From positions 62,001 to 126,000 of the forward strand of contig NZ_JACHXI010000007.1 of assembly GCF_014191985.1 (NCBI RefSeq): a DNA stretch of 64,000 nucleotides, given 5' to 3'. The notes beneath the pieces were generated by a model. It had not been told where the DNA came from. It ran no database searches and worked only from the letters and a program-made list of their open reading frames with translations. Of the stretch, positions 19,387 to 28,855 are shown piece by piece (position 1 is the first letter of the stretch; every line of letters begins with the position of its first letter). The stretch comes from Azomonas macrocytogenes. GTDB lineage: Bacteria; Pseudomonadota; Gammaproteobacteria; Pseudomonadales; Pseudomonadaceae. Both the position numbers and the translations under genes were made by a program.

Positions 19387-20529
19387 TCAGTCCGGTCGCG
19401 CCAGCACTGGCGAGTCGCCTTTGCTTCTGACCACCTTGTGGATGAAATGCAGCTTGGCGATGACCGCTGTCGGCAGGATGAACGGGTAGGTGTCCGGCTG
19501 CCCCATGCTGCGGGCCAGTTCGTTGAGCATCGCTGCCAGTTCGATCCAGGCATTGATGAAAGCAAGAAATTCGTTGCCTTCCGGATCATCCGGGGTGTGT
19601 AGTGCCTCGCGGGTAAAGGGCTGGAAATCCAGATCGGTATTATTGGCGCTCATGCCGAAGCCGAAGGCGGTATCCAGGGTATCCATCATGTGCAGATAAT
19701 GCGCCCAGGTTTCTGCCCAGTCTTCCCAGGGATGCATGCTGGCATAGGCACTGACGAAGTGTTGTTGCCAGTCGGCCGGTGCGCCTTGCTGGTAATGCCG
19801 TTGCATGGCCTGGCTGTAATCGGTGCGCTCGTCGCCGAACAGTTGCCGGTAATCTTCCAGCCAGTGGGTATCGGCGATGAAGCGATCCCAGTAGTAGTGC
19901 CCGATTTCATGGCGGAAATGGCCGAGCAAGGTGCGATAGGGTTCATGCATCTGGATGCGCAACTTCTCCCGGTAGGCATCATCGGCTTCCAGCACATTCA
20001 GGGTAATCAATCCGCTGGCGTGGCCGGTTGTGGGCGAGTTGCCCTGTAGATCGGTACCGAGGAAGTCGAATGCCAGGCCGGTTTGCGGATCGTCGGCCTT
20101 GTTGATCACCGGCAGACCCAAACCCAGCAGTTGGGCGATCAGGTTGCGCTTGGCCACTTCGATCTTGTGCCAGCGTTCGGCATTGCCCTCGACCGAGAGA
20201 TCGGGAATGGTGCGGTTGAGGCGACAGGCAATGCATAGCGTTTCGTCGTGGTCGGCGGGAATCAGCCAGTTGCAGCCGGCCGGCGTATCGAAGTTGGCAC
20301 AGCGCCGATAGCGGGGTGACTGTTCGTTCCCGGCGATTTGCCAACTACCTGCCGCGGTGGCCGGTACCAGCGGCAATATTTCGTCCCGCGATGGATCGAA
20401 ACCCAACGCCGTATGGCAGGTGAGGCAAATGCTGTTGCGGAAAAACACGGCCTGGCCGCAACAACACTGGTACAGGGCTTTCTGGCCAAGTACGCGCGTC
20501 TGGCGTTTGTTGCGATGTTGGAGAGACAC
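19387..20529 (-). CDS. Zinc-ribbon putative metallopeptidase (Peptidase_Mx family)
   Basis: About 380 residues. The N terminus has a zinc ribbon with CxCGQAVFFRNSICLTC spacing and a second Cys set (CANFDTPAGCNWL, CIACRLN). The C-terminal half has a zincin-type HExxH as HEIGHYYWD, with the downstream acid/His region EDWAETWAHYLHMMDT. This combination marks the family often annotated as putative zinc-binding peptidase of unknown function. The frame is open to 20622. GTG 20529 is chosen because it places the zinc ribbon about 17 residues from the start, but no strong ribosome site supports it. It converges with the methyltransferase, 13 bases apart. Confidence 0.82.
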   Translation of the reverse strand: MSLQHRNKRQTRVLGQKALYQCCCGQAVFFRNSICLTCHTALGFDPSRDEILPLVPATAAGSWQIAGNEQSPRYRRCANFDTPAGCNWLIPADHDETLCIACRLNRTIPDLSVEGNAERWHKIEVAKRNLIAQLLGLGLPVINKADDPQTGLAFDFLGTDLQGNSPTTGHASGLITLNVLEADDAYREKLRIQMHEPYRTLLGHFRHEIGHYYWDRFIADTHWLEDYRQLFGDERTDYSQAMQRHYQQGAPADWQQHFVSAYASMHPWEDWAETWAHYLHMMDTLDTAFGFGMSANNTDLDFQPFTREALHTPDDPEGNEFLAFINAWIELAAMLNELARSMGQPDTYPFILPTAVIAKLHFIHKVVRSKGDSPVLARPD

Positions 20530-20636
20530 GGCATTGCTCGCTGAGAGGAGATAACTTTGGGATTCTCCAGAGTCTTCTCCGGTTCCTGGATGGCGATGGA
20601 CGTGAACAAGCCTGCAATCCATCGTCGACAGAATGA

Positions 20637-21179
20637 TTAGTGGCGACTACCGGTCATGCTGGTAAATACGCCGTCGCGGCGGATCAGCCCATGGAACAGG
20701 CCGGCTGCGGCATGCACCAGGATGGTCGCGAAGAACAGGTAGGCGAGCCAGGTATGGGTCGGGCGCAGCAGGGCATAGGACTGGATGTTCTGTGCCAGTA
20801 ACGGTGGCAGTTGCAGCGAGCTGCCAAGCATGATCGGGTAGCCGCCAGCAGACAGCATCGCCCAGCCTACTAGCGGCTGAGCGAACATCAGCACATACAG
20901 TAGGTAATGGGAGAGTTTGGCGGCGAGTTTCTGCCAGCCGGGCAGGTCTGTCGGTAAGGGTGGCGTCGAATGCGTCAACCGTACGATCAGGCGCAACATG
21001 GCCAGTCCCAGCAAGGCAATGCCCAATGGTTTGTGCAAGGCAACGAGCCAAGCGTGGTGCGGCGAAACCGAGGCCACCATACCGACGCCAATGAACAGCA
21101 TAGCGATGATCAGCACTGCCATGGACCAATGCAGGCTCCGGGCGAGTGGATGAAAGTAGTGAGTTGCAGGGCTCTTCAT
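20637..21179 (-). CDS. Cytochrome b561
   Basis: Di-haem membrane cytochrome of 180 residues with four membrane segments: SLHWSMAVLIIAMLFIGVG, ALHKPLGIALLGLAMLRL, LSHYLLYVLMFAQPLVGWAML and HTWLAYLFFATILVHAAAGL. Histidines LHW, LHK, SHY and VHA are placed as haem ligands. It moves electrons between the quinol pool and a periplasmic partner. Its start overlaps the stop of the upstream catalase-like gene (ATGA), so that protein is the probable partner. Confidence 0.93.
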   Translation of the reverse strand: MKSPATHYFHPLARSLHWSMAVLIIAMLFIGVGMVASVSPHHAWLVALHKPLGIALLGLAMLRLIVRLTHSTPPLPTDLPGWQKLAAKLSHYLLYVLMFAQPLVGWAMLSAGGYPIMLGSSLQLPPLLAQNIQSYALLRPTHTWLAYLFFATILVHAAAGLFHGLIRRDGVFTSMTGSRH

Positions 21180-22237
21180 GGTCGGGTACTCGTGCTGGCC
21201 GAGGCGTTTTCAAAGGTCCGGCGGTTGAACGATTCCGAATACACCGCAGAACGGGCGCCCAACAATGGATCGTCCGAAGTGGCGATGCCATCCGGCAAAA
21301 TCGTCGGATCGTAGTTGACGTCGCGGCAGGCACCTTCATCCTGGCTGATCGCTTGTTGCAGCACCAGGGTGCCGGCATCGATCTGCTGCCGCTCGGCAGG
21401 CCAGGCCAGGGTGGCATTATTGGTCGGGTCGCTCGCGGCGGCGAGGGTGAGGATCAGATGAAAACGCAGCTCGCCTTGGTTCAGGCGTCGTTGAAGGTCC
21501 CGGTGGAGAAAATCAGGGTCGGTTTTGTCCGTGTCCGCCAGAGGCGCGTAGGGCAGTTCGGAGACCATACTCCAGCGCACGGCCTGACTGTTACCCTGAG
21601 CGTTGAGCAAGCGAAAGGCATCGAGACCGTTGTAGGTGCCATTGGCCCAACTGGACGATGGCGTGAAGCTCTTGATCCAGGTTCTGAAGGGCAGAGTATC
21701 TGGATGAGCGTCGAAAAATGCCTGCATGACGGCAGGATCGGGTTTGCCGGTCGCCGGATCGGGACGAGAAGCGACGGCCTGGTCGTAGAAGGTTTGTGGG
21801 GTCGCGAAGGGGGCTACGGCAATGGCATTCATTGCGGTACGCCATTGCTGGCCATCGGGTAGATCGAAGCGCAGAGCCAGGCTGCGTACCGGTACGCTGT
21901 CATCCGTTGAATGCGGGTTGCCATTGGCAGTCGCGAAACGGCCGAGAACCGGTATTCGTTCCGCAGTAAACACGCTGGCGCGAGAATAAGCGCTGGCCTG
22001 GCCGTTGCCCTCGAAGTAACCGGTTACGCACATACCCTTGGCATGGGCGCGGCGATAGCCTGCATGGACACCGATATTGTGTTCCACCTGATCGATGAGC
22101 CGCTGCGGGGTCAGCCGTGTGGGATCGAGCCAGCCGGCGGTCCAGGCAAAGGCGCTTGCCACGGCAGAGATGAGGCCGCCGATGGTTAGCAATCTAGCTG
22201 CAGTATTGCCGAAGCCAGTCCGGTTGCTATCAGTCAT
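21176..22237 (-). CDS. Catalase-family peroxidase (SrpA-like), membrane anchored
   Basis: 353 residues. An N-terminal hydrophobic anchor (RLLTIGGLISAVASAFAWTAGWL) points to periplasmic location. The mature part is a shortened catalase core: distal His in HAGYRRAHAKG, FDLPDGQQWRTAMN, and the proximal haem Tyr in GARSAVYSESFNRR. Proteins of this type act as peroxidases more than catalases. The 4-base overlap with the cytochrome b561 gene suggests electrons are fed to the haem from the membrane. AGGA precedes the ATG. Its promoter should lie in the 110 bases upstream. Confidence 0.93.
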   Translation of the reverse strand: MTDSNRTGFGNTAARLLTIGGLISAVASAFAWTAGWLDPTRLTPQRLIDQVEHNIGVHAGYRRAHAKGMCVTGYFEGNGQASAYSRASVFTAERIPVLGRFATANGNPHSTDDSVPVRSLALRFDLPDGQQWRTAMNAIAVAPFATPQTFYDQAVASRPDPATGKPDPAVMQAFFDAHPDTLPFRTWIKSFTPSSSWANGTYNGLDAFRLLNAQGNSQAVRWSMVSELPYAPLADTDKTDPDFLHRDLQRRLNQGELRFHLILTLAAASDPTNNATLAWPAERQQIDAGTLVLQQAISQDEGACRDVNYDPTILPDGIATSDDPLLGARSAVYSESFNRRTFENASASTSTRP

Positions 22238-22347
22238 TGCTAAATCCTGTCTGGTTGAATCGATGCCAATGAGATGTGCGCTCGGTGCGGTTTATTCCAA
22301 AAAAAGAATAATTGGCCGATGCGGCAGCGTAATCTCGCAGAGGTTCG

Positions 22348-23283
22348 CTATGAGTCCTTCCGGTTCTGCAACGGCTGCGCGACCCATTCGCCGGCGCTGA
22401 TCAACACGGTGTCGCCCACCTCCATCGAGCTTTCGGCGGCTGCGCGGGCCCGGCAGATCCGCCCTTCGCTTTCGATCAGGTAGCGCAGGCTGCCATCGAC
22501 GGTGGCTTCCTGGCCGATGACGCGTCCGGCCAAAACCAGGTGGTCATCCGTCCCGGCATCCAGCCCGAAGAGTCGGGCCGGCAAGCCATCGGCTACCACT
22601 TGTCCAGCCTCTATAAGCACGGCCCGTTCGGCCAGGCGCAGGGCTTCGCCTGGGTCGTGGGTAACGATGATCATCGTCTGGGCGAGACGCCGGCGCAGTT
22701 CGATCAATTCGTTTTGCAGTTCCCGACGCAACGTACCGTCGAGTGCGCAAAGCGGTTCGTCCAGCAACAGCAGCTCCGGCTCTGCTGCCAGTGCCCGTGC
22801 CAGGGCCAGGCGCTGTTGCTGGCCGCCGGACAGTCGTTCGGGTCGTCGCTCGGCAAGGCTGGCCAGCCCGACCAGCTCCAGCAGTTCGTCGGCTCGCGCC
22901 TTGGATCTGCCTTTGGGCAGGGCAAAGCGGACGTTGCCGCGCACACTCATGTTGGGAAATAACGCGTAGTCCTGAAACACCAGCCCGGCACGGCGATGGC
23001 GTGGCGCCAGTTCGATGTTCTGCGCACTGTCCAGCCAGATCCGGCCAAAGGCCACGATGCGTCCCCGGTCCGCCGGCAGCAGGCCGGCCAGCAGACGCAG
23101 CAGCGTCGTCTTACCGCTGCCGGACGGGCCGAGCAAGGCCAGGCTTTCACCGCGCTGCAGACTCAGATCCACTTCCAGTATCATGGGCCCGACGGCGGAG
23201 TCCAACCGTTTCGATAGCTCGAAATGAATTCGATCTGGCGAAGACCATCCGGGGCGCGCGGGCGGGCGTCGGCTGTTATTCAT
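22348..23283 (-). CDS. ABC transporter ATP-binding protein, ModC/PotA-like, orphan
   Basis: 311 residues. The ATPase has Walker A GPSGSGKTT, Q-loop VFQDYALFPN, signature LSGGQQQRLALARAL, Walker B LLLLDEPLCALD and switch His in VTHD. The C-terminal 80 or so residues resemble a single TOBE domain (AGRVIGQEATVDGSLRYLIE), as in ModC molybdate importers. No modA or modB is next to it; its neighbours are unrelated. It either serves a transporter encoded elsewhere or is left from a lost operon. Start 23283 (MNNSRR) is preferred; the frame runs nine codons further. Confidence 0.85.
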   Translation of the reverse strand: MNNSRRPPARPGWSSPDRIHFELSKRLDSAVGPMILEVDLSLQRGESLALLGPSGSGKTTLLRLLAGLLPADRGRIVAFGRIWLDSAQNIELAPRHRRAGLVFQDYALFPNMSVRGNVRFALPKGRSKARADELLELVGLASLAERRPERLSGGQQQRLALARALAAEPELLLLDEPLCALDGTLRRELQNELIELRRRLAQTMIIVTHDPGEALRLAERAVLIEAGQVVADGLPARLFGLDAGTDDHLVLAGRVIGQEATVDGSLRYLIESEGRICRARAAAESSMEVGDTVLISAGEWVAQPLQNRKDS

Positions 23284-23548
23284 GCGTGACTCGATAAGGA
23301 TGGAATACATCAGGGGCGCAGGCGTTCATGCCGGACGCTGGTTCGCCTTCCTGTAAAAATAGATCGATTGGTCAGAAATTTGCCGAGCAGACTACCTTTT
23401 CTGCCTCGTACGCTGCTACTTGCGTTCCTGTCGGTGCCTTTTTACGCAAACGTACAATCTAGCAGCATCGACCCTGATGTGCCCCGCTTTCGGCTATCAA
23501 CCTTTTTGTGGAACAATGCATTGCTATGTGATATCGAGAGCAAGCGCC

Positions 23549-24031
23549 GTGATCGACTCAGATGGTTTTCGCCCGAATGTCGGCATCATCCTGACCAACG
23601 ATACGGGACAGGTCTTGTGGGCCAGGCGCATCAATCAGGATGCCTGGCAGTTTCCTCAAGGGGGGATCAACGAGCAGGAATCGCCCGAAGAGGCGCTGTA
23701 TCGCGAGTTGACCGAAGAAATTGGGCTGGAAGAGGCTGATGTGAACATCATCGCCTGTACGCGGGGCTGGCTGCGCTACCGCCTGCCACAGCGGCTGGTG
23801 CGTACTCACAGCCAGCCCTTGTGCATAGGCCAGAAACAGAAGTGGTTCCTGCTGCGGCTACTTTCCGATGAGCAGCGCGTGCGCATGGATCTTTCCGGCA
23901 AGCCCGAATTCGACGGCTGGCGCTGGGTCAGTTACTGGTACCCGCTGGGGCAGGTGGTTTCCTTCAAGCGGGAAGTTTATCGACGAGCCTTGAAAGAGCT
24001 CGCTCCGCGCCTGACGGTGCGAGATTTATAG
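23549..24031 (+). CDS. rppH: RNA pyrophosphohydrolase RppH
   Basis: Nudix hydrolase of 160 residues that removes pyrophosphate from mRNA 5' ends and so starts decay. The Nudix box [20 protein letters not shown] is complete. [20 protein letters not shown] is characteristic of RppH. The start is GTG 23549 ([12 protein letters not shown]), the exact family N terminus, with GAGAG upstream. The frame stays open 43 codons further, but that stretch has no homology. ptsP follows 17 bases later, as in other Pseudomonas. Confidence 0.96.
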   Translation: MIDSDGFRPNVGIILTNDTGQVLWARRINQDAWQFPQGGINEQESPEEALYRELTEEIGLEEADVNIIACTRGWLRYRLPQRLVRTHSQPLCIGQKQKWFLLRLLSDEQRVRMDLSGKPEFDGWRWVSYWYPLGQVVSFKREVYRRALKELAPRLTVRDL

Positions 24032-24048
24032 GAGAAACGGCCCTGAGC

Positions 24049-26331
24049 ATGCTCGGCACGCTGCGCAAGATTGTTCAGGAGGTCAACGCTGCCAAGGACC
24101 TCAAGATAGCTCTGGGCATTATTGTGCAAAGGGTCAAGGAGGCCATGCACAGCCAGGTCTGCTCGGTCTACTTGCTCGACGAGGACGTCAACCGTTTCGT
24201 GCTGATGGCCACCGATGGCCTGAACAAGCGAGCCATCGGCAAGGTCAGCATGGCACCCAACGAAGGGCTGGTGGGCCTGGTCGGCTCCCGCGAGGAGCCG
24301 TTGAACCTCGAACGTGCTTCCGAGCATCCGCGCTACCTCTATTTCGCTGAAACCGGCGAAGAGCGTTATGCCTCGTTTCTGGGCGCGCCGATCATCCATC
24401 ACCGACGGCTGTTGGGCGTGTTGGTGGTCCAGGAAAAGGAGCGCCGCCATTTCGACGAAGGCGAGGAAGCCTTTCTGGTCACCATGAGCGCGCAACTGGC
24501 CGGCGTCATCGCACACGCCGAGGCGACCGGCTCCATTGCCGGCCTTGGTCGCCAGGGCAAGAAGGTCATCCGGGATACCCGCTTCAGTGGTATTGCCGGG
24601 GCCCCGGGTGCGGCCATCGGCTCGGCGCTGGTCGTGCTGCCGCCCGCTGATCTGGAAGTGGTGCCGGACAAGAAGATCAAGGAAATCGAGGACGAACTGG
24701 CATTGTTCCAGGCTGCACTGGAATCGGTGCGGGCCGATATGCGCATGCTCTCCGACAAGCTGGCCAACCAGATGCGTCGGGAAGAACGGGCGTTGTTCGA
24801 CGTTTACCTGATGATGCTCGATGATTGTGCGCTGGCTGGCGAAGTGGTCAAGGTCATTCGTACCGGCCAGTGGGCTCAGGGGGCGCTGCGCCAGGTGGTT
24901 GGCGATCATGTGCAGCGCTTCGAGCTGATGGAGGATGCCTACCTGCGCGAACGCGCCTCGGATGTCCGGGATATCGGTCGGCGCCTGCTGGCCTACCTGC
25001 AGCAGGCGCGCCAACAGACCTTGACCTATCCCGACAACACCATCCTGGTCAGTGAGGAATTATCGCCCACCATGCTCGGTGACGTGCCGGACGGCAAGCT
25101 GGTCGGTCTGGTGTCGGTGCTCGGATCGGGTAACTCCCATGTCGCCATTCTCGCCCGGGCGCTGGGTATCCCCACGGTGATGGGGGCTATCGATCTTCCG
25201 TATTCCAAGCTCGATGGCATAGAACTGATCGTCGACGGCTATCGTGGCGAGATCATTGCCAATCCAGGCGACGTGCTGCGCCAGCAGTACCAGACTCTGG
25301 TGGAGGAAGACCGGCAGCTTTCCCGTGGGCTCGATCTTTTGCGCGGACTGCCGTGCGAGACGACCGACGGCTTTCGTATTCCGCTGTGGGTCAACACCGG
25401 CCTGCTGGCCGATGTGGTCCGGGCGCAGGAGCGCGGTGCCGAAGGCGTGGGTCTGTACCGCACTGAAGTGCCGTTCATGATGAAGGAGCGTTTCCCCAGC
25501 GAAAAGGAGCAGTTGGCGATCTATCGCGAGCAACTGCAGGCTTTCCACCCGTTGCCGGTCACCATGCGAACCCTGGATATCGGCGGCGACAAGTCGCTGC
25601 CGTATTTCCCGATCAAGGAAGAAAATCCCTTCCTCGGCTGGCGCGGTATCCGGATAACGCTGGACCATCCGGAAATCTTCCTGGTGCAGGTGCGTGCCAT
25701 GCTCAAGGCCAGCGAAGGGCTGGACAACCTGCGTATCCTGCTGCCGATGATTTCCGGCCTGCAGGAGCTGGAAGAAGCGCTGCGGCTGATTTATCGCGCC
25801 TGGGCCGAGGTTCGCGATGAAGGCGTCGATGTACCCATGCCGCCGGTGGGTGTGATGATCGAAGTGCCTGCCGCCGTCTACCTGACCCGTGAGCTGGCAC
25901 GCCAGGCCGATTTCATTTCGGTCGGCTCCAACGATCTGACCCAGTATCTGCTGGCGGTCGATCGCAACAACCCGCGTGTCGCCGGTCTTTATGACTACCT
26001 GCATCCGGCGGTATTGGAAGCCTTGCAGCGCGTGGTCAATGAAGCGCATGCCGAGGGCAAGCCGGTGAGTATCTGTGGCGAAATGGCTGGCGATCCCTCG
26101 GTGGCGGTACTGTTGATCGCCATGGGGTTCGACAGCCTGTCGATGAATGCGACCAATCTGCCCAAAGTGAAATGGTTGTTGCGTCAGGTTGGCATGGCCG
26201 AAGCCAAGGAACTGCTCACCAAAGTCATGCTCGTCGACAATCCGCAAGTCATTCGCAGCACGCTGCAACTGGCACTGCGCGAGTTCGGCCTCAGCCGTTT
26301 GATCAATCCGGGCACGGTGCTCAAAGGCTGA
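24049..26331 (+). CDS. ptsP: Phosphoenolpyruvate-protein phosphotransferase PtsP (EI-Ntr)
   Basis: First enzyme of the nitrogen phosphotransferase system, 760 residues. An N-terminal GAF domain (residues about 1-165) senses glutamine or a related signal. The PEP-utilising swivelling domain carries the phospho-His in GSGNSHVAILARALG. The C-terminal TIM barrel has DIGGDKSLPYF, GWRGIR and VGSNDLTQYLLAVDRNN, with the catalytic Cys in SICGEMAGD. It phosphorylates NPr (PtsO) and through it PtsN. It lies directly after rppH and is probably co-transcribed. Confidence 0.97.
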   Translation: MLGTLRKIVQEVNAAKDLKIALGIIVQRVKEAMHSQVCSVYLLDEDVNRFVLMATDGLNKRAIGKVSMAPNEGLVGLVGSREEPLNLERASEHPRYLYFAETGEERYASFLGAPIIHHRRLLGVLVVQEKERRHFDEGEEAFLVTMSAQLAGVIAHAEATGSIAGLGRQGKKVIRDTRFSGIAGAPGAAIGSALVVLPPADLEVVPDKKIKEIEDELALFQAALESVRADMRMLSDKLANQMRREERALFDVYLMMLDDCALAGEVVKVIRTGQWAQGALRQVVGDHVQRFELMEDAYLRERASDVRDIGRRLLAYLQQARQQTLTYPDNTILVSEELSPTMLGDVPDGKLVGLVSVLGSGNSHVAILARALGIPTVMGAIDLPYSKLDGIELIVDGYRGEIIANPGDVLRQQYQTLVEEDRQLSRGLDLLRGLPCETTDGFRIPLWVNTGLLADVVRAQERGAEGVGLYRTEVPFMMKERFPSEKEQLAIYREQLQAFHPLPVTMRTLDIGGDKSLPYFPIKEENPFLGWRGIRITLDHPEIFLVQVRAMLKASEGLDNLRILLPMISGLQELEEALRLIYRAWAEVRDEGVDVPMPPVGVMIEVPAAVYLTRELARQADFISVGSNDLTQYLLAVDRNNPRVAGLYDYLHPAVLEALQRVVNEAHAEGKPVSICGEMAGDPSVAVLLIAMGFDSLSMNATNLPKVKWLLRQVGMAEAKELLTKVMLVDNPQVIRSTLQLALREFGLSRLINPGTVLKG

Positions 26332-26355
26332 GCGCGCTCGCCGCGCGGTCGCTTG

Positions 26356-27150
26356 CTATGCGGTGTCGCCAGGTGCCGCATAGTGCAGGCGCACTTCGCT
26401 CTGCTCGGTACCTTGTCTGTCGAAACCGCGCTCCACGATCTCGCAGGCGCCACCGGCATGGCGTAGCAATATCGTGCTGCTGCGGGTGCCGTAGTCCGTG
26501 CCGAGTACGAAAATACTCGACAGCATCCGTTCCCGTTCCAGCGCAATGCCGGTCATCGGCAGTTCCTCGTCGGGCGCGCGTTCAGTATCGGCCAGAATGT
26601 TCAGCAAAGCATCGATTCCCGGCCTATCGTCCGGCTGCCATTTGGCCAGATGACCTGCCAGGGTCGTGCGTGCCTTGTGCAGTTTTGGCCATGGCGTATT
26701 CAGTGTCGCGTTGGATAGACCGTGGAGGCCTGGCGGTACGACCCGTACCAGACCTTCTTGCGAATTGAGATGGCAGAGCTGATGAGCATCGCCGACCAGC
26801 AGGTTGAAGCCCGAATAGCAATGTCGCTGCGGGACGATTTGCTGCAGGTATTCCAGCGGCGACTGCGAGCCGCGCAGGAATCCTTCGGGCAGCGCTCCTC
26901 GGGAGGCATGACCGACAGGGTGCCTGGGGTCGCGGATATTGGTCAGTGCCGCAAAGCGCCCGCCGGGACCAATCCCCATCCAGGTTCCACGGGTTTTCAG
27001 GTCGCGTCCGGCGACGATGGCAGGACAATCGTCCCAAGGGGCCAGCGGCAAGGTCGGGCGGTCATGATATTCGTCGCGATTGGCGGCGACGATTAGCGGC
27101 AGAGGGTGATCCGGACGCCAGGCGAAAACGATCAGGCACACAGGGTTCAT
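26356..27150 (-). CDS. NRDE family protein (TANGO2-like)
   Basis: 264 residues. The N terminus is MCLI-like (MNPVCLIVFAWRPDHP) followed by the defining motif AANRDE at about residue 26 and GRDLKTRGTWMG. Members have an Ntn-hydrolase-like fold; a role in haem handling has been proposed for the eukaryotic relatives. No biochemical role can be read from the sequence. It is on the opposite strand between ptsP and the TauE permease. Confidence 0.9.
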   Translation of the reverse strand: MNPVCLIVFAWRPDHPLPLIVAANRDEYHDRPTLPLAPWDDCPAIVAGRDLKTRGTWMGIGPGGRFAALTNIRDPRHPVGHASRGALPEGFLRGSQSPLEYLQQIVPQRHCYSGFNLLVGDAHQLCHLNSQEGLVRVVPPGLHGLSNATLNTPWPKLHKARTTLAGHLAKWQPDDRPGIDALLNILADTERAPDEELPMTGIALERERMLSSIFVLGTDYGTRSSTILLRHAGGACEIVERGFDRQGTEQSEVRLHYAAPGDTA

Positions 27151-27258
27151 CCGGCAGGAGGCTGGTTCCTGAGCTTGAGGTGCCGCGCTTCAGGCTGGCA
27201 ACAACTTTTTCCTTTTTCCGCTACCATTCCGGTTTGTCTTTTTGCAGGGAGCGGGTTC

Positions 27259-28041
27259 ATGGAATTGCTGCTTTACCTGGTGCTTGGCGCTTTCGCCGGT
27301 GTGTTTGCCGGGCTCTTCGGTATCGGTGGTGGCATAGTCATCGTTCCGGTCCTGGTATACAGCCTCGCTGCCCAGGGCATCGATGCTTCGGTCTCGACCC
27401 ATATGGCGGTGGGAACATCGCTGGCCACCATTGTTTTCACCTCCATCAATGCGATTCTGGCGCACCAGCGCAAAGGTGCGGTGCGCTGGTCCATCGTCCT
27501 CTGGATGACCATCGGCATTATCGCCGGTGCGGCGCTTGGCGCCCTGACCGCTGCGGCGATCAAGGGACCGATCTTGCAAAAGATCATCGGTGTCTTCGCC
27601 ATTCTGATAGCGATCCAGATGGCGTTGGAGCTAAAGCCAAAGTCCACTCGGGATGTGCCTGGTCGAACCGGCCTCGGCATTGCCGGTGTGTTGATTGGCT
27701 GGGCGTCGGCGATCTTCGGTATCGGTGGTGGTTCGCTGACCGTGCCGTTTCTGGTCTGGCGCAGCATGCCCATACAGCAAGCCGTGGCGACTTCCTCGGC
27801 TTGTGGTTTGCCAATCGCCATTTCCGGAGCGATCAGCTTCATGGTGGTCGGTTGGGGTGAGCCCGGCCTACCCGAATGGAGCCTTGGTTTTGTCTATCTG
27901 CCCGCCATGCTCGGTATCGCTATCACCAGCATGTATTTCGCCCACTTCGGCGCCAACCTGGCCCATCGCTTGTCGCCGCGATTGCTCAAACGCCTTTTCG
28001 CCCTGCTGTTGTTCAGCGTCGGGCTCAATTTCCTGATCTGA
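27259..28041 (+). CDS. TauE/SafE-family membrane permease
   Basis: 260 residues and about eight membrane segments in two repeats, each opening with a glycine-rich motif: [15 protein letters not shown] near the N terminus and [17 protein letters not shown] in the middle. The family exports or imports sulfur-containing anions such as sulfite, but the substrate of this member is unknown. GGGAGCGGG before the ATG at 27259 supports the start. The open frame begins earlier but has no membrane features. It is 10 bases before lgt and likely in its operon. Confidence 0.93.
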   Translation: MELLLYLVLGAFAGVFAGLFGIGGGIVIVPVLVYSLAAQGIDASVSTHMAVGTSLATIVFTSINAILAHQRKGAVRWSIVLWMTIGIIAGAALGALTAAAIKGPILQKIIGVFAILIAIQMALELKPKSTRDVPGRTGLGIAGVLIGWASAIFGIGGGSLTVPFLVWRSMPIQQAVATSSACGLPIAISGAISFMVVGWGEPGLPEWSLGFVYLPAMLGIAITSMYFAHFGANLAHRLSPRLLKRLFALLLFSVGLNFLI

Positions 28042-28051
28042 GGAACGCTGG

Positions 28052-28855
28052 ATGCTGACCTATCCGCAAATCGATCCTGTGGCCTTTTCTCTCGGTCCGC
28101 TGCAGGTGCATTGGTACGGCCTGATGTACCTGGTTGGCATCGGTGGTGCCTGGGCATTGGCATCGCTGCGCTTGAATTCATTCGATCCGACCTGGAGCAA
28201 GGAAAAGCTCTCCGACCTCGTATTCTGGGCCTCTATCGGAGTGATTGTCGGCGGACGGCTGGGGTACGTGTTGTTCTACGATCTATCGGCTTATTTGCAC
28301 AATCCTGCGCTGATCCTGCAGATCTGGAAGGGTGGCATGTCGTTCCACGGCGGCCTGGTCGGTGTCCTGCTGTGTTGCTGGCTGTTCGGTCGACGCAACG
28401 GCAAGGGCTTTTTCGAGCTGATGGACTTCGTCGCGCCGCTGGTACCGCTCGGACTCGGGATGGGCCGGATCGGCAATTTCATCAATGCCGAGCTCTGGGG
28501 TAAGCCTACCGATGTACCTTGGGCAATGATTTTTCCTACCGATCCGGCGCAACTGCCGCGTCATCCTTCGCAGCTTTACCAATGTGTGCTGGAAGGCCTG
28601 GTATTGTTTGCCATCCTCTGGATCTATTCGAGCAGGCCGCGCCCAACCATGGCCGTTTCCGGCATGTTCCTGCTGTGCTACGGCATCTTCCGCTTTATCG
28701 TCGAATTCGTCCGGATGCCGGACCCGCAGCTCGGTTACCTGGCCTTCGGCTGGCTGACCATGGGACAGGTCCTCTGCTTGCCGATGATCCTGATCGGTGC
28801 CGGCCTGATCGCCTGGGCCTATCATCGCCAACCGCTGCCGGGAGCCGCCCGATGA
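28052..28855 (+). CDS. lgt: Prolipoprotein diacylglyceryl transferase
   Basis: Integral inner-membrane enzyme of 267 residues that adds diacylglycerol to the lipobox cysteine of prolipoproteins. Seven membrane segments are seen. The Lgt signature [19 protein letters not shown] is intact, as are YGLMYLVG and HGGLVG with the catalytic His. GAGGAACG lies before the ATG. The stop overlaps the thyA start (ATGA), a widespread lgt-thyA arrangement. Confidence 0.98.
   Translation: MLTYPQIDPVAFSLGPLQVHWYGLMYLVGIGGAWALASLRLNSFDPTWSKEKLSDLVFWASIGVIVGGRLGYVLFYDLSAYLHNPALILQIWKGGMSFHGGLVGVLLCCWLFGRRNGKGFFELMDFVAPLVPLGLGMGRIGNFINAELWGKPTDVPWAMIFPTDPAQLPRHPSQLYQCVLEGLVLFAILWIYSSRPRPTMAVSGMFLLCYGIFRFIVEFVRMPDPQLGYLAFGWLTMGQVLCLPMILIGAGLIAWAYHRQPLPGAAR

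Noticed and set aside
19387-20622. Frameshift in the metallopeptidase N terminus
   Set aside because: A short N terminus from GTG 20529 explains the family start without a frame change.
23368-23739. Open frame with a signal-peptide-like start before rppH
   Set aside because: It overlaps rppH in another frame and the part beyond the hydrophobic start has no protein-like pattern.
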